In this document: positions 28,410-36,898 of the stretch, piece after piece
How the letters are laid out: every line of letters starts with the position of its first letter
How positions within the stretch are numbered: position 1 is the stretch's first letter
Origin: Pseudalkalibacillus salsuginis
Lineage (GTDB): Bacteria; Bacillota; Bacilli; Bacillales; Fictibacillaceae
Reading direction: 5' to 3'
NCBI RefSeq assembly: GCF_021646685.1
Contig: NZ_JAKJHW010000001.1
Span: 744,001 to 808,000, forward strand
DNA length: 64,000 nucleotides
The notes under the pieces: generated by a model
What the model was told of the DNA's origin: nothing
The model's input: the letters and a program-made list of their open reading frames with translations, nothing else
Databases searched by the model: none
Made by a program: the position numbers and the translations under genes

Positions 28410-28440
28410 ATTACCCCCGGTAACAGGTAATGATTTTTTT
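28410..28440. terminator. Bidirectional terminator
   Basis: AAAATCATTACC-CCCGGTAACA-GGTAATGATTTTTTT, a 12-bp stem. It overlaps the stop of the adjacent minus-strand gene. The interval 28083-28409 upstream shows only AT-rich sequence without a gene. Confidence 0.85.
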
Positions 28441-28924
28441 ACGTCTTTAGTTCGTTTATGATCGTTTCGTATTTTTCAGTGAATTTATTAAAGCCAAGGC
28501 GATCCACTCTGAATATCGGGGATTCCAGCTGAGCATGCGCATCAATGATTTCAATTTGCTGATAAACTTTAAATAATTCGTCTGCCAATGTGGGATCCAA
28601 TTTCGCTATTTCGTATTTCACTTTATCCCAATCTTCCAGTTTGAATCGATAGACGTCTTTCCAAATCTTCTCACTGCCCTGGATTTCTAAATTTCCTAGC
28701 TCTAAAAAGTCCTGAAGGCTTCCTCCGTTCCGAGACTCTTTCCGTAAATACAATTTCAAATTACCTTGTAACTCTTGTAACAGGACCGTTTTTGCTAGTT
28801 CCTTGGCAGTTTCCTGGTTCTGCTTTTTTTCTAGCTTGATTTTGATTTTCTGTCTCAAATATACGGCAGCTAGGGTCGTTAGGACACTGACCACCATGGA
28901 GACGGTAAAATATGTCCAACTCAT
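28439..28924 (-). CDS. Hypothetical membrane-anchored protein
   Basis: A 161-residue protein with one N-terminal transmembrane helix (SWTYFTVSMVVSVLTTLAAVYL) and a charged, largely helical cytoplasmic part (KIKIKLEKKQNQETAKELAK..). No recognised domain. It lies near a holin-type gene but no other phage gene is present. Confidence 0.55.
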   Translation of the reverse strand: MSWTYFTVSMVVSVLTTLAAVYLRQKIKIKLEKKQNQETAKELAKTVLLQELQGNLKLYLRKESRNGGSLQDFLELGNLEIQGSEKIWKDVYRFKLEDWDKVKYEIAKLDPTLADELFKVYQQIEIIDAHAQLESPIFRVDRLGFNKFTEKYETIINELKT

Positions 28925-29073
28925 TCAAAAATACCTCCAGCTTGTACTCCCCCTAGAATATTATATGAAACAGCAGCTGAAGGAACTCAACTAATCCATC
29001 ATTAATGTGCCCATTTTAAGGGAAACTAGTGAAGCTAGTTTTACGTGTATCCTCACGTCATCTCTACGATCAC

Positions 29074-29337
29074 TTATCTTCGACGGTGGCGCACACGGTA
29101 TTTTCCGACCTCATACAATCCTGTGGCAGCAAGACCAGCCATGCCTCCAGCCCATACTCTTAAAGTCCAGTCCAGATCAGTCAGTGGAAAAGCTGCCATT
29201 CCGATCAAAAGACCAATGATCAGGCTGATAAGTGATATGAACCTTTTTGAAATTTTAAACGTATGTTTTGCGACTTCAGTCAAACCAGTGACAATCGGAG
29301 CTAAGACAGAGGCAAATATCAATACTTGTTCCATCAT
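29074..29337 (-). CDS. A118-type phage holin-like protein (stand-alone)
   Basis: An 87-residue protein with three hydrophobic segments. The sequence MEQVLIFASVLAPIVTGLTE and the block GLLIGMAAFPLTDLDWTLR with AGGMAGLAATGLYEVGK closely follow the A118 (Hol118) holin family pattern, ending with a basic tail RVRHRRR. No endolysin or phage structural gene is nearby, so it may have been recruited for another role. Confidence 0.75.
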   Translation of the reverse strand: MMEQVLIFASVLAPIVTGLTEVAKHTFKISKRFISLISLIIGLLIGMAAFPLTDLDWTLRVWAGGMAGLAATGLYEVGKYRVRHRRR

Positions 29338-29585
29338 AGGCTTACTCCTCCTAACAATATTGTCATAGTAATTAATTCCATAAGAAGTTGAACAACGCCT
29401 TTTTCCAAACGATAAATAGGCTTTAAGGAGCAGTTATTTAAAGAATCCATCATTTGTACACTTTATGAGTTTAATACCATATAGATGTACTTGTAGCTCA
29501 TTGTATTTTTCATTTTCATGAATATGAATCACCCATAAAAGACAGAATGTATTTAAAGAAGAATTTATAGGAGTGTAAGACAAAA

Positions 29586-29798
29586 ATGAAAAGAGAATAC
29601 GATCACTATCTAATCCTCTTAGAAAACCAAGAAATGAATTGGTGGGGCTATGCTCGCAGGGTTCCTACTGAATTTCGTCCTCCTAACTACACAAATTATT
29701 GGTCGTATTTGCGAACCCGCAACACGGCTTCAAAAAGGTATATTAAAGAAGCTGAGTGGCGGATGGAAGCGCGACGAAAAGGTTTATTGGATAATTAG
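29586..29798 (+). CDS. Small hypothetical protein
   Basis: A 70-residue basic protein rich in aromatic residues (NWWGYARRVP, NYTNYWSYLRTRN). It starts at ATG behind TAGGAGTG and is followed by a strong terminator, which supports expression. No family recognised. Confidence 0.6.
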   Translation: MKREYDHYLILLENQEMNWWGYARRVPTEFRPPNYTNYWSYLRTRNTASKRYIKEAEWRMEARRKGLLDN

Positions 29799-29828
29799 GC
29801 CGGCTTTTGAATGGGACGAATAAAGTAA

Positions 29829-29882
29829 AAAAAGGACTGCCCTGGAAGGAAAGTGTTAAAACACTCCAGGTCAGTCCTATTT
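29829..29882. terminator. Bidirectional terminator
   Basis: AAAAAGGACTGCCCTGGA..TCCAGGTCAGTCCT forms a long stem, with A residues at one end and T residues at the other. Confidence 0.8.
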
Positions 29883-29893
29883 ATGTTCAATAA

Positions 29894-30091
29894 CTAAACA
29901 CCAGCTTTATGTAATCTCACTAGTAAGTTATTCAATTGCTTGATCCGAGTTTCCTCGCATTTTTTCTGTCCTGTCTCTATATCTGTTATCTCGCTGCTGA
30001 CTAGTTCAGATGCATATCGTTGTTGCAACATCACATCCAATAACAAAGCTTGCTCCTCTTCTGATAACCTTAACATGGTTAATGTCGCCAT
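29894..30091 (-). CDS. Small hypothetical protein
   Basis: A 65-residue helical soluble protein (LRLSEEEQALLLDVMLQQRYASEL) with an AAAAGGGGGA site before the ATG. No family recognised. Confidence 0.5.
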   Translation of the reverse strand: MATLTMLRLSEEEQALLLDVMLQQRYASELVSSEITDIETGQKKCEETRIKQLNNLLVRLHKAGV

Positions 30092-30347
30092 ATAACCATC
30101 CCCCTTTTAAGTTGTTACTAATCATTATAACCGCATAAAAATAACGCGGAAAGGGGTTTAGCAAAATTCGTTGCGCATCTAAAATATGGAAACTTGCGAA
30201 GTTGTTGATATATAAAGGTTCATCCCAATTTACGGTGGTAAGAATTTTGCAAAAAAAATTTAATACAATAAATCCCTATCGGTTTAATATTATTTTAAGA
30301 AAATAAAGAATCGATAATATGCTGCTTACTTAAAATAATCGATAAAT

Positions 30348-30542
30348 CTATAACATATCAAATTTGCTTAGCAAGTACACCCAAAGTATTGTACCAAAAA
30401 TGATCCCCGTATTGAATAAGACATTCATCCAGCGATCAGACATTCCCTTGATAACGGTAGAAATGATGAATAAGACAAATGTGTAAACCAGAATGAATGA
30501 TGACATAGGCAGTAAGATTTGATAAAAGGCCATACCCTTCAC
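30348..30542 (-). CDS. Small two-helix membrane protein
   Basis: A 64-residue protein with two hydrophobic segments (LLPMSSFILVYTFVLFII and MNVLFNTGIIFGTILWVYLL). No family recognised. AT-rich surroundings. Confidence 0.5.
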   Translation of the reverse strand: MKGMAFYQILLPMSSFILVYTFVLFIISTVIKGMSDRWMNVLFNTGIIFGTILWVYLLSKFDML

Positions 30543-30736
30543 ACCTTATCGGACCTATCTCATAAATCGATGATGTATCGTTCCGACAACTGGCTGACCT
30601 ATTGTTCCAACAACTTAGCCCCTTTAGTTTTGCGTCCCCACTTTTCAATGGGTTTGCCTTTATCTACGATTTATAAGACATGCTCTTATTTTTCAGAATC
30701 TTACGCCTATTATACATCATCACTCGAAAAATGTCA

Positions 30737-31585
30737 TTATTTAGGGGTATTTATACCTCTTTTTTGGGAAAAAGAATGAAATATCGCATTATCTGTCGAA
30801 TTTACAGAGGTGAATAGGATCGGCTCATGCACAGGAGCCTTCCATCGGCCAATTTTATCACCATTGACTGAAAAGATCGATCCTGTTTCAGGCCTCTTTT
30901 CCAAAATAACCGAAACCAATAGGGCAACATCATCAGGAGAACCCATTTTCCATTCATCAGGAATTGGTTTTCCTTGTTTATCCGCTTCCCTTTTCAACAT
31001 TTCAATAACAGGGCGGGTCATATTCGTTTCAGCGACTGGTGCAATGGCATATACATCAATTCCCATCCGCTCAAGTTCTTTAGCTAATGTTCTCGTCAGC
31101 CCATTGATGCCGGCTTTTGCAGCACTGTAGTTCAATTGTCCGACTAAACCTTCCATCCCCGATTTGGAAGTCATATTGATGATTGTTCCTTTGATTCCTA
31201 ACTCTCTCATGGTGCATACGGTATATTTTGTACAGGCGAATGTTCCGCGTAAATGCGTTTCAATGACCTCGTCCCACTCCTGTATCGTCATTTTATATGA
31301 TATACGGTCCCTGGTAACTCCGGCATTATTGATCAGCACATCGATCCGGCCAAATGAATCAATGGCTTTCTCAATGATTCGTTTACAGTCTTCATCAGAC
31401 GTGACAGAAGCCGGAACACCAGAAACACGATCATGTATTTGCTTCAGCTCCCGCACTGCACCATCTACTTTATCTGAATCCCTTCCATTAACGACGATAG
31501 ATGCCCCTTCTTGAGCCAATCGTCGTGCAATACTTTTTCCTATCCCCTGTGTCGATCCAGTTATTACTGCCACCTTATTGTTCAT
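30737..31585 (-). CDS. SDR-family 3-oxoacyl reductase-like dehydrogenase (FabG-like)
   Basis: A 282-residue short-chain dehydrogenase. The cofactor motif is TGSTQGIGKSIA, NNAGVTRD follows, and the catalytic triad appears as Ser in NMTSKSG and Tyr/Lys in YSAAKAG. NADPH preference is plausible (NGRDSDK). The last 35 residues extend beyond the usual FabG end. It lies about 415 bases beyond a MaoC-type gene on the same strand, separated by a 52-bp tandem repeat, so it may belong to the acyl-CoA operon. Confidence 0.85.
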   Translation of the reverse strand: MNNKVAVITGSTQGIGKSIARRLAQEGASIVVNGRDSDKVDGAVRELKQIHDRVSGVPASVTSDEDCKRIIEKAIDSFGRIDVLINNAGVTRDRISYKMTIQEWDEVIETHLRGTFACTKYTVCTMRELGIKGTIINMTSKSGMEGLVGQLNYSAAKAGINGLTRTLAKELERMGIDVYAIAPVAETNMTRPVIEMLKREADKQGKPIPDEWKMGSPDDVALLVSVILEKRPETGSIFSVNGDKIGRWKAPVHEPILFTSVNSTDNAIFHSFSQKRGINTPK

Positions 31586-31709
31586 TATCAGCCTCCAATT
31601 GTGGTGAAAGTACTGCCTTTTCCGGTTGGTTCTGTTACATTGTTGAATTCACTCCCTTACCGCATTCGAACCGAAAAGCCTCCTCACTTGCACAGGGTGT
31701 GGTGGCATC

Positions 31710-31864
31710 GAGCATTTATGGAGCACTTCCATCCGGTTTTTCACGCTCGAATGTCCGTATAGAGTGTTTATGGAGCACTTTCACCCGCTTTTTCACGCTC
31801 AAATGTCCGTATAGAGTGTTTATAGAGCACTTTCACCGGTTTTTTACGCCCGAATGTCCGTATA
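31710..31864. repeat. 52-bp tandem repeat, locus 1 (3 units)
   Basis: Three consecutive units starting at 31710, 31762 and 31814 (52, 52 and 51 bases). Each has the form GAGTGTTTATGGAGCACTTT then CACCCGCTTTTTCACGCTCA and AATGTCCGTATA. The reverse complement aligns in register with the 52-bp arrays at 36784 and 59217, sharing AGTGCTCCATAA. The rest of the 31586-32000 gap holds nothing recognised. Confidence 0.85.
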
Positions 31865-32000
31865 GGCCATGTTCACCACAGGACGTGGTGGTTTTTAGTC
31901 GAAGGTCTTTTAATTGCAGGTCACTAAGTGGCTTTACTTGGCTAGCTTTTCCCACGATAGTGTCTCGAATCTCATTTTATGAAAAAATTAACATTACGAT

Positions 32001-32342
32001 TTAAGAAAGCTTTCCGATCATTACTGAGGTACCATCTTCAGAATAAAGGTGAAAGGATGATTCCTGTTCAGTTATTTCAACCTCAAGCTGATGTATGCTG
32101 TCTGGATAAACCGGTGCTTGAAACCGTACACTGTAATCTTTTATAAGAGTCTGGCTTCCATAATGGGATCGTATTATCCCGCCAACCCTCCCCATTACGA
32201 GCATTCCATGCACCAAACATGTTTTAAAGCCCATTTGTTGGGCTTCTTTTTCTGATAAATGAATAGGGTTGTAATCACCGCTTGCCAGAGCATAATCCTG
32301 AATATCTTTTTTTGAAAATACAAGTCGATGTGACTTTTTCAT
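32001..32342 (-). CDS. MaoC-type hotdog (R)-enoyl-CoA hydratase subunit
   Basis: A 113-residue single hotdog with the hydratase-2 catalytic motif ASGDYNPIHLSEKEA (Asp and His present) followed by GFKTCLVHGMLVMG. It should hydrate or dehydrate an acyl thioester. Its ATG overlaps the stop of the preceding MaoC-N-like gene (ATGA), implying a complex. Last member of the tightly overlapped part of the operon. Confidence 0.85.
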   Translation of the reverse strand: MKKSHRLVFSKKDIQDYALASGDYNPIHLSEKEAQQMGFKTCLVHGMLVMGRVGGIIRSHYGSQTLIKDYSVRFQAPVYPDSIHQLEVEITEQESSFHLYSEDGTSVMIGKLS

Positions 32343-32755
32343 GATCCTCTCCCCGTCCTGAACATCGCTTTGGTCTTCCCTATAAAAACCAGATGCTCCT
32401 TATCTTGATCTTGATAACCATACATTTCATGCATCAGCCAAACGACCTTTCCAGCCTTTCCTTCCTTCTCTTTTACATCAACCAATTTGATTTCAACATA
32501 ATAGGTGTGTTCAGTAAGCATCGGTTTTTTATAAGAAAAGGATTGTTCTCCATGTACAAGATGACCGATATCTTTTAACCAGGGTATTTCAGCCTTCTGC
32601 CAAAATACAATCGGATAGGTTGTTGGAACAAAGGGTTGGCCGGTCCTGGCTGATTTTGCGAGTGGTAAATCGTTGAGGATTTCGGCGAACTTTACCGCTT
32701 CATTTACCTTCACCTTTATTTCAAAAAGTCCTGTTAGCTGACCGCTCCTTATCAT
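32339..32755 (-). CDS. MaoC N-terminal-like dehydratase subunit (non-catalytic hotdog)
   Basis: A 138-residue protein of the MaoC_dehydrat_N type (KSARTGQPFVPTTYPIVFWQ, HGEQSFSYKKPMLTEHTYYVE). It lacks the D-x4-H catalytic motif found in its neighbour. The pair resembles the split heterodimeric HadA/HadC with HadB dehydratase of mycobacteria. I chose the ATG at 32755 (MIRSGQLTG); an upstream ATG at 32779 exists. It overlaps the thiolase gene by 35 bases. Confidence 0.78.
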   Translation of the reverse strand: MIRSGQLTGLFEIKVKVNEAVKFAEILNDLPLAKSARTGQPFVPTTYPIVFWQKAEIPWLKDIGHLVHGEQSFSYKKPMLTEHTYYVEIKLVDVKEKEGKAGKVVWLMHEMYGYQDQDKEHLVFIGKTKAMFRTGRGS

Positions 32756-33914
32756 ATTCAATCCTCCGACTTTTTTCAACTAGTGTCGCCAAGCCAAGCC
32801 CCCCACCGATTCCGAGCGTCAGCAGACCTTTTCTCGCGATACTATTTTGCATTTCATGAAACATCCTCGTCATTAAAATCGCACCGGACGCTCCATAAGG
32901 ATGACCAAGCGCAATCGCTCCCCCTCCTATATTAACGATTTCCTCTGGAATCCCTAGTGACCTTATCGAGGCCAAAACTTGTGAGGCAAAGGCTTCGTTG
33001 AATTCTACCAAATCTAGATCTTTTACGGACAAGTGTTGCCTTGCCAATAATTTATTAATTGCTGGTATCGGACCAATGCCAAGTAAATTCGGATCAACCC
33101 CTGCTACACATGCATCGACAAAGCGCAGAAAAGGTTTGAGCCCAAGTTGGAAGCATTTCTTTTCTGTAGCCAATACGACAATCGAGGCACCATCATTGAG
33201 CGGACATGTGTTTCCCGCTGTTACAGTACCACCGCTTTTGAATACAGGTTGCAAACGGCTAAGCATTTCATAGGATGTATTCTCACGAGGGCATTCATCG
33301 GTTCGAATAACTCCATTTTTCAGAGGCATGATTTCATTGTCAAACCGCCCATCCTTCTGAGATTCAACAGCTTTTTGATGACTCTGCAAGGCGTAACGAT
33401 CCTGGTCCTCCCTTGAGATTCCAAATTGATCAGCCACATTTTCCGCAGCTTCTCCCATTTCGGGATCACCAATTTCCTCTGGTGAGAACCTTGCTCGGTT
33501 ATAAAATGAAGGACCAGTGAAATCGTAAAGGCTAGGGGGTTTTTCAATCTTCCATGGGGCAAGGCTGGTACTCTCTACCCCGCCTGCCAGTACAAGCTCC
33601 GCACCGCCAGACTGGATCAATCTAGCGGCTTGATTGATTGCCTCCAACCCTGAACCACATTGGCGATCGACCGTAACACCAGGCACTTCGACTGGTAAAC
33701 CTGCAGTCAGGCTGGCCAACCTGGCAATATTCCCACCAGGTCCTACCACATTGCCTAAGATGACATCGTCGATTTCCTTAGGAGGTATGCCCAGTTCCTT
33801 CACAATTGTCCGGATCAGTTCAGCAGCCATTTTTTCTGGTGGATAGTGCTTCAGCTGTCCACCTAACTTTCCAATCGGGGTACGTTTCGCTTCCAAGATA
33901 TAAACATCATTCAT
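32721..33914 (-). CDS. Thiolase-family protein lacking the C-terminal catalytic Cys
   Basis: A 397-residue thiolase. The acylated Cys lies in TVDRQCGSGLEAIN (about residue 88), Asn in EFNEAFASQ and His in GGAIALGHPYGASGA. The last motif, normally C-x-GGG, reads TLGIGGGLG: the acid/base Cys is Gly. The enzyme may therefore not be a standard acetyl-CoA acetyltransferase. Its ATG overlaps the end of the acyl-CoA ligase gene by 8 bases. B. subtilis yhfS, beside yhfT and a bioY, is the likely relative. Confidence 0.85.
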   Translation of the reverse strand: MNDVYILEAKRTPIGKLGGQLKHYPPEKMAAELIRTIVKELGIPPKEIDDVILGNVVGPGGNIARLASLTAGLPVEVPGVTVDRQCGSGLEAINQAARLIQSGGAELVLAGGVESTSLAPWKIEKPPSLYDFTGPSFYNRARFSPEEIGDPEMGEAAENVADQFGISREDQDRYALQSHQKAVESQKDGRFDNEIMPLKNGVIRTDECPRENTSYEMLSRLQPVFKSGGTVTAGNTCPLNDGASIVVLATEKKCFQLGLKPFLRFVDACVAGVDPNLLGIGPIPAINKLLARQHLSVKDLDLVEFNEAFASQVLASIRSLGIPEEIVNIGGGAIALGHPYGASGAILMTRMFHEMQNSIARKGLLTLGIGGGLGLATLVEKSRRIEYDKERSANRTF

Positions 33915-35367
33915 GATTCCTAAAGCCCTCCGGAAAAAGTTGGATCAATTCATTTCGCGCAATTTTTTGACTTACGGTGCGTGGAAACTCATCAACCGTA
34001 ATGAATTCTTTCGGCCACTTATATTTTGGCAAATGGTCAAGACAGACTCTTTTCAATAGCTCTATATCCTCTTTGCCGTGCCGCCACTTGATGAAGGCTA
34101 CCACCTTTTCGCCCCAATACGGATCCGGCATTCCCATTACCGCACACTCTTCTACCTCAGGAACAGTTTGGAAAACTTGTTCAACTTCATCTGGATAGAT
34201 ATTGAGCCCGCCACTGATGATCATTTGATTCGCCCTTCCGACAAGGTAAATAAAGCTTTCTTCATCAACACGGGCCAAGTCTCCAGCTGTCACCCAGCCA
34301 TTTCGAAAAACATCCGCTGTTTCCTGAGGCAGTTTATGGTATTCCTTGAAGACCATCTTACTTTTTACATATAAAGTACCAATTTCCCCACAAGGCACCT
34401 CTTGAAAATGCTTGTCCTGTATCGATACCTCCACTCCGGAAAAAGGTCGGCCGACAGAATCCATTTTCTCTGCCGCGACTCTGTGGTGTAGAATCGAAAC
34501 AAAACTTAATTCGGAAGCACCGTAAAATTCAATACACTCAGCATTTGTGAACATTTCTTCAACCCTTTTTCTTCGATCGATATTCCATTTCGAACCTGAA
34601 GATATGATCAGGTTGATGTCTTCCCATTGTGGATACGGCTGGTTCAAAAGCGTTTCCATCATGGTAGGAACGACATAAAGCACTGTTTTCTTATGGCGAT
34701 CCACACGCCTGGCTAAGGAGTCTGCAGAGAAATGTCCCAATAGTTCCACTGTTGCCCCAGTTGATAAGGTATGCAATGTGCCATATAAGAATAGGGAATG
34801 GACGAGTGAACCTGGGATGATCACTTGATCCCCAGCTTGAATATTGTATTCATATCCAGTGTTCCGGAAGCTTTCCGTCCACGACCTTTGCGTGCGGACG
34901 AAACCTTTTGGATCTCCTGACGTCCCGGAGGTATATCCCAAGTAAAAAATTGATTCCCATGTCGCTTTCGGCAAGTTGTTTTTTATTAATGTAGTGGGGG
35001 AGCAATCAATATCAGGAAAGATCATTGCCCCATCCCACCATTGTTGATAAGTATCGGTGATGAGGATGTCTGTTTCACTATCTTGAAGGATCTTTCTTAC
35101 TTTTTCCACAGGTAATTTAGGGTCTACCGGTACGGTTTTCCATCCAATAGAGGATGCTGCGAGAAAATAAATGATGAATTCAACTCTATTTTCCGGAAAA
35201 TAGATGGCTAACGTACCATTCGAAATCGGTTTTTTTTCATACAATCGGGAAGCTGTTATGTCTATTTCTTCTATCATTTGTTTATAAGTAAATGTTGCTG
35301 ATGCCGTTTGAACAGCAATTTTTTCTGCATGTAAATTTACTTGTTCTCTAATGCAATTGATAATCAT
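33907..35367 (-). CDS. Acyl-CoA synthetase (AMP-forming), YhfT-like
   Basis: A 486-residue ANL-family ligase. The P-loop is LGYTSGTSGDPKGF, followed by the A5 motif FYGASELS, GWVTAGDLARVDE, the hinge region and GGLNIYPDEVEQVF. The C-terminal catalytic Lys is in VSQKIARNEL, where the usual Gly before Lys is Gln. The acyl substrate is unknown; a carboxylic acid feeding the thiolase/MaoC enzymes is implied. First gene of the overlapped cluster, just downstream of bioY. Confidence 0.85.
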   Translation of the reverse strand: MIINCIREQVNLHAEKIAVQTASATFTYKQMIEEIDITASRLYEKKPISNGTLAIYFPENRVEFIIYFLAASSIGWKTVPVDPKLPVEKVRKILQDSETDILITDTYQQWWDGAMIFPDIDCSPTTLIKNNLPKATWESIFYLGYTSGTSGDPKGFVRTQRSWTESFRNTGYEYNIQAGDQVIIPGSLVHSLFLYGTLHTLSTGATVELLGHFSADSLARRVDRHKKTVLYVVPTMMETLLNQPYPQWEDINLIISSGSKWNIDRRKRVEEMFTNAECIEFYGASELSFVSILHHRVAAEKMDSVGRPFSGVEVSIQDKHFQEVPCGEIGTLYVKSKMVFKEYHKLPQETADVFRNGWVTAGDLARVDEESFIYLVGRANQMIISGGLNIYPDEVEQVFQTVPEVEECAVMGMPDPYWGEKVVAFIKWRHGKEDIELLKRVCLDHLPKYKWPKEFITVDEFPRTVSQKIARNELIQLFPEGFRNHE

Positions 35368-35410
35368 CTTTTTACCCGCCTAAACTATTTTTGAATGGTC
35401 ATAACGGAAA

Positions 35411-35444
35411 GAAAGAGGTTTCGTCTATAGACTAACCTCTTTCA
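35411..35444 (-). terminator. Hairpin between bioY and the acyl-CoA ligase gene
   Basis: Minus strand GAAAGAGGTT..AACCTCTTTC followed by TTTC only. The stem is good but the T run is poor, so partial read-through from bioY is likely. Confidence 0.5.
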
Positions 35445-35463
35445 TAAGCGTATCATATCCAAT

Positions 35464-36030
35464 TTATGCAGCAAGATTTTTCTTTTTATTTGTGAGAACG
35501 GGATTACTCTTCTTCATTTTCACTACGATGAATGCCGCAATCAACGCTTTCGCTAGATCTCCGGGAACATAGGCAAGTGCAGATATGATCGCTGTCGTAA
35601 GCGGAAGATCCAGCACAAAGGCTGTTACAGGAATACCAGCCGTATACACCAGGAGGATTCCACCGAAAATATTAATTAAAATGACCTTCCACATCTTCAG
35701 ATTCCTCCAGGATCGTTCAACTAGATAACCAATGATGAAAGCGGAGAGCGGCCAACTTAAAATATATCCTGCACTTGGTCCGACAAGCTCGTCGATCCCC
35801 CCTCTCATTCCCGAAAGGACAGGGGCTCCCGAGATGATGAGGGCGATTAAAACGAGCAGGCTCAAACCGCCCAGACGTGCTCCGAGAAGGCCTCCCGCTA
35901 GCATGACACCAAGTGTTTGTGCTGTAATAGGAACAGGTGAACCTGGTACTGGGATTGGGGGTACTAAGCCTAGAGCAGCAATGACAGCAGCAAACATCGC
36001 CGCGTATACAAGCTTATAAGTCTTCTTCAT
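35464..36030 (-). CDS. bioY: Biotin ECF transporter S component BioY
   Basis: A 188-residue membrane protein with about six helices. The BioY signature is visible: PVPITAQTLGVMLAGGLLGARLG, GPSAGYILSWPLSAF and a long C-terminal helix ending in lysines. It binds biotin for import with the shared ECF module. A sigma-A promoter lies just upstream. In B. subtilis the yhfU (bioY)-yhfT-yhfS operon is in the biotin (BirA) regulon and is the closest known arrangement. Confidence 0.93.
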   Translation of the reverse strand: MKKTYKLVYAAMFAAVIAALGLVPPIPVPGSPVPITAQTLGVMLAGGLLGARLGGLSLLVLIALIISGAPVLSGMRGGIDELVGPSAGYILSWPLSAFIIGYLVERSWRNLKMWKVILINIFGGILLVYTAGIPVTAFVLDLPLTTAIISALAYVPGDLAKALIAAFIVVKMKKSNPVLTNKKKNLAA

Positions 36031-36072
36031 TCTCTTTCACTTCCGTTCATGTTGTTAATCATATTCATAACT

Positions 36073-36101
36073 ATTATGGAAGAAGAGATAAAATGTGTCA
36101 A
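36073..36101 (-). promoter_or_regulatory. bioY promoter with possible operator
   Basis: TTGACA (36096-36101) and CATAAT (36073-36078) on the minus strand, spacer 17. Immediately downstream (36052-36074) an imperfect inverted repeat TTGTTAA..TAACTAT resembles BirA half-sites, but the spacing is shorter than the known consensus. Confidence 0.75.
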
Positions 36102-36141
36102 CCTGAAATTTAATAAGGTTTACGAAAGAGTGGTAATCAAG

Positions 36142-36744
36142 TTGAATAACATAAAGCAGCTATTTAACAAGGAAACATTAGAATTGGCGAACAATCTTCT
36201 TGGTATGGAACTCGTACATGATACAGAATACGGTGAAATAGCAGGGAAAATCGTAGAAGTCGAAGCTTACAAGGGACCAGAAGATAAAGCCGCACACTCA
36301 TTCGGTGGCAGAAGGACCACCCGGACAGAAGTGATGTACGGTGAACCAGGCCATGTCTATATGTTCTTAATTTATGGAATGCATCACTGTTTCAATGTAG
36401 TGAGTGGTCCGATTGGAAAACCTGAAGCGGTCTTAGTACGTGCCTTAGAACCTACCAGCGGTATCGATCAAATGCTCCTAAATCGGTATGGCGAGAAACC
36501 GAAATATACGAAAACACACCATAAGAACCTTACCAATGGTCCAGGTAAGCTTTGTCGAGCACTAGGGTTGAATATGGGCCATTACGGTCTCCCGATCAAT
36601 CAATCGGAAATTCAGCTCCGCCCTTATGAAAACATCAAAGAATCGGACATTACAGTTGGGCCCAGGGTCAACATCGATTATGCGGAAGAGCACGTCAATC
36701 TGCCCTGGAGATTTTCAATCCGTGGTAATCCGTATGTCTCATAA
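36142..36744 (+). CDS. 3-methyladenine DNA glycosylase (AAG/MPG family)
   Basis: A 200-residue alkyladenine glycosylase-like protein that excises 3-methyladenine and related bases. Diagnostic blocks are LANNLLGMELVHD, GKIVEVEAYKGPEDKAAHSFGG with the catalytic Glu, the YMFLIYGMHHCFNVV strand and LTNGPGKLCRALGL. The outer ATG at 36049 lies in the bioY promoter region and adds unrelated residues; TTG at 36142 fits the family start. Divergent from bioY. Confidence 0.9.
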   Translation: MNNIKQLFNKETLELANNLLGMELVHDTEYGEIAGKIVEVEAYKGPEDKAAHSFGGRRTTRTEVMYGEPGHVYMFLIYGMHHCFNVVSGPIGKPEAVLVRALEPTSGIDQMLLNRYGEKPKYTKTHHKNLTNGPGKLCRALGLNMGHYGLPINQSEIQLRPYENIKESDITVGPRVNIDYAEEHVNLPWRFSIRGNPYVS

Positions 36745-36783
36745 AGGAAAAATAGCCTTTAATTCAGATAAGTTTTGAACACC

Positions 36784-36880
36784 TTTATGAGTACCTTAAA
36801 TCTTGTTTTTGGTATTTTGAGGGCTTCATAACCCCTTTATGAGTACCTTAAATCTTGTTTCTGACATGCAAAATCCTCAT
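36784..36880. repeat. 52-bp tandem repeat, locus 2 (about 1.8 units)
   Basis: Units start at 36784 and 36836, each TTTATGAGTACCTTAAATCT then TGTTTTTGGTATTTTGAGGG and CTTCATAACCCC. The pattern ATGAGTACCTTAA is shared exactly with the array at 59217. Confidence 0.8.
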
Positions 36881-36898
36881 TTATAAAGGAGAAAATTA

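Noticed and set aside
36052-36074. BirA operator upstream of bioY
   Set aside because: TTGTTAA matches one half-site, but the second half (TAACTAT) is degenerate and the spacing is about ten bases shorter than the bacillar consensus. Kept only as a possibility.
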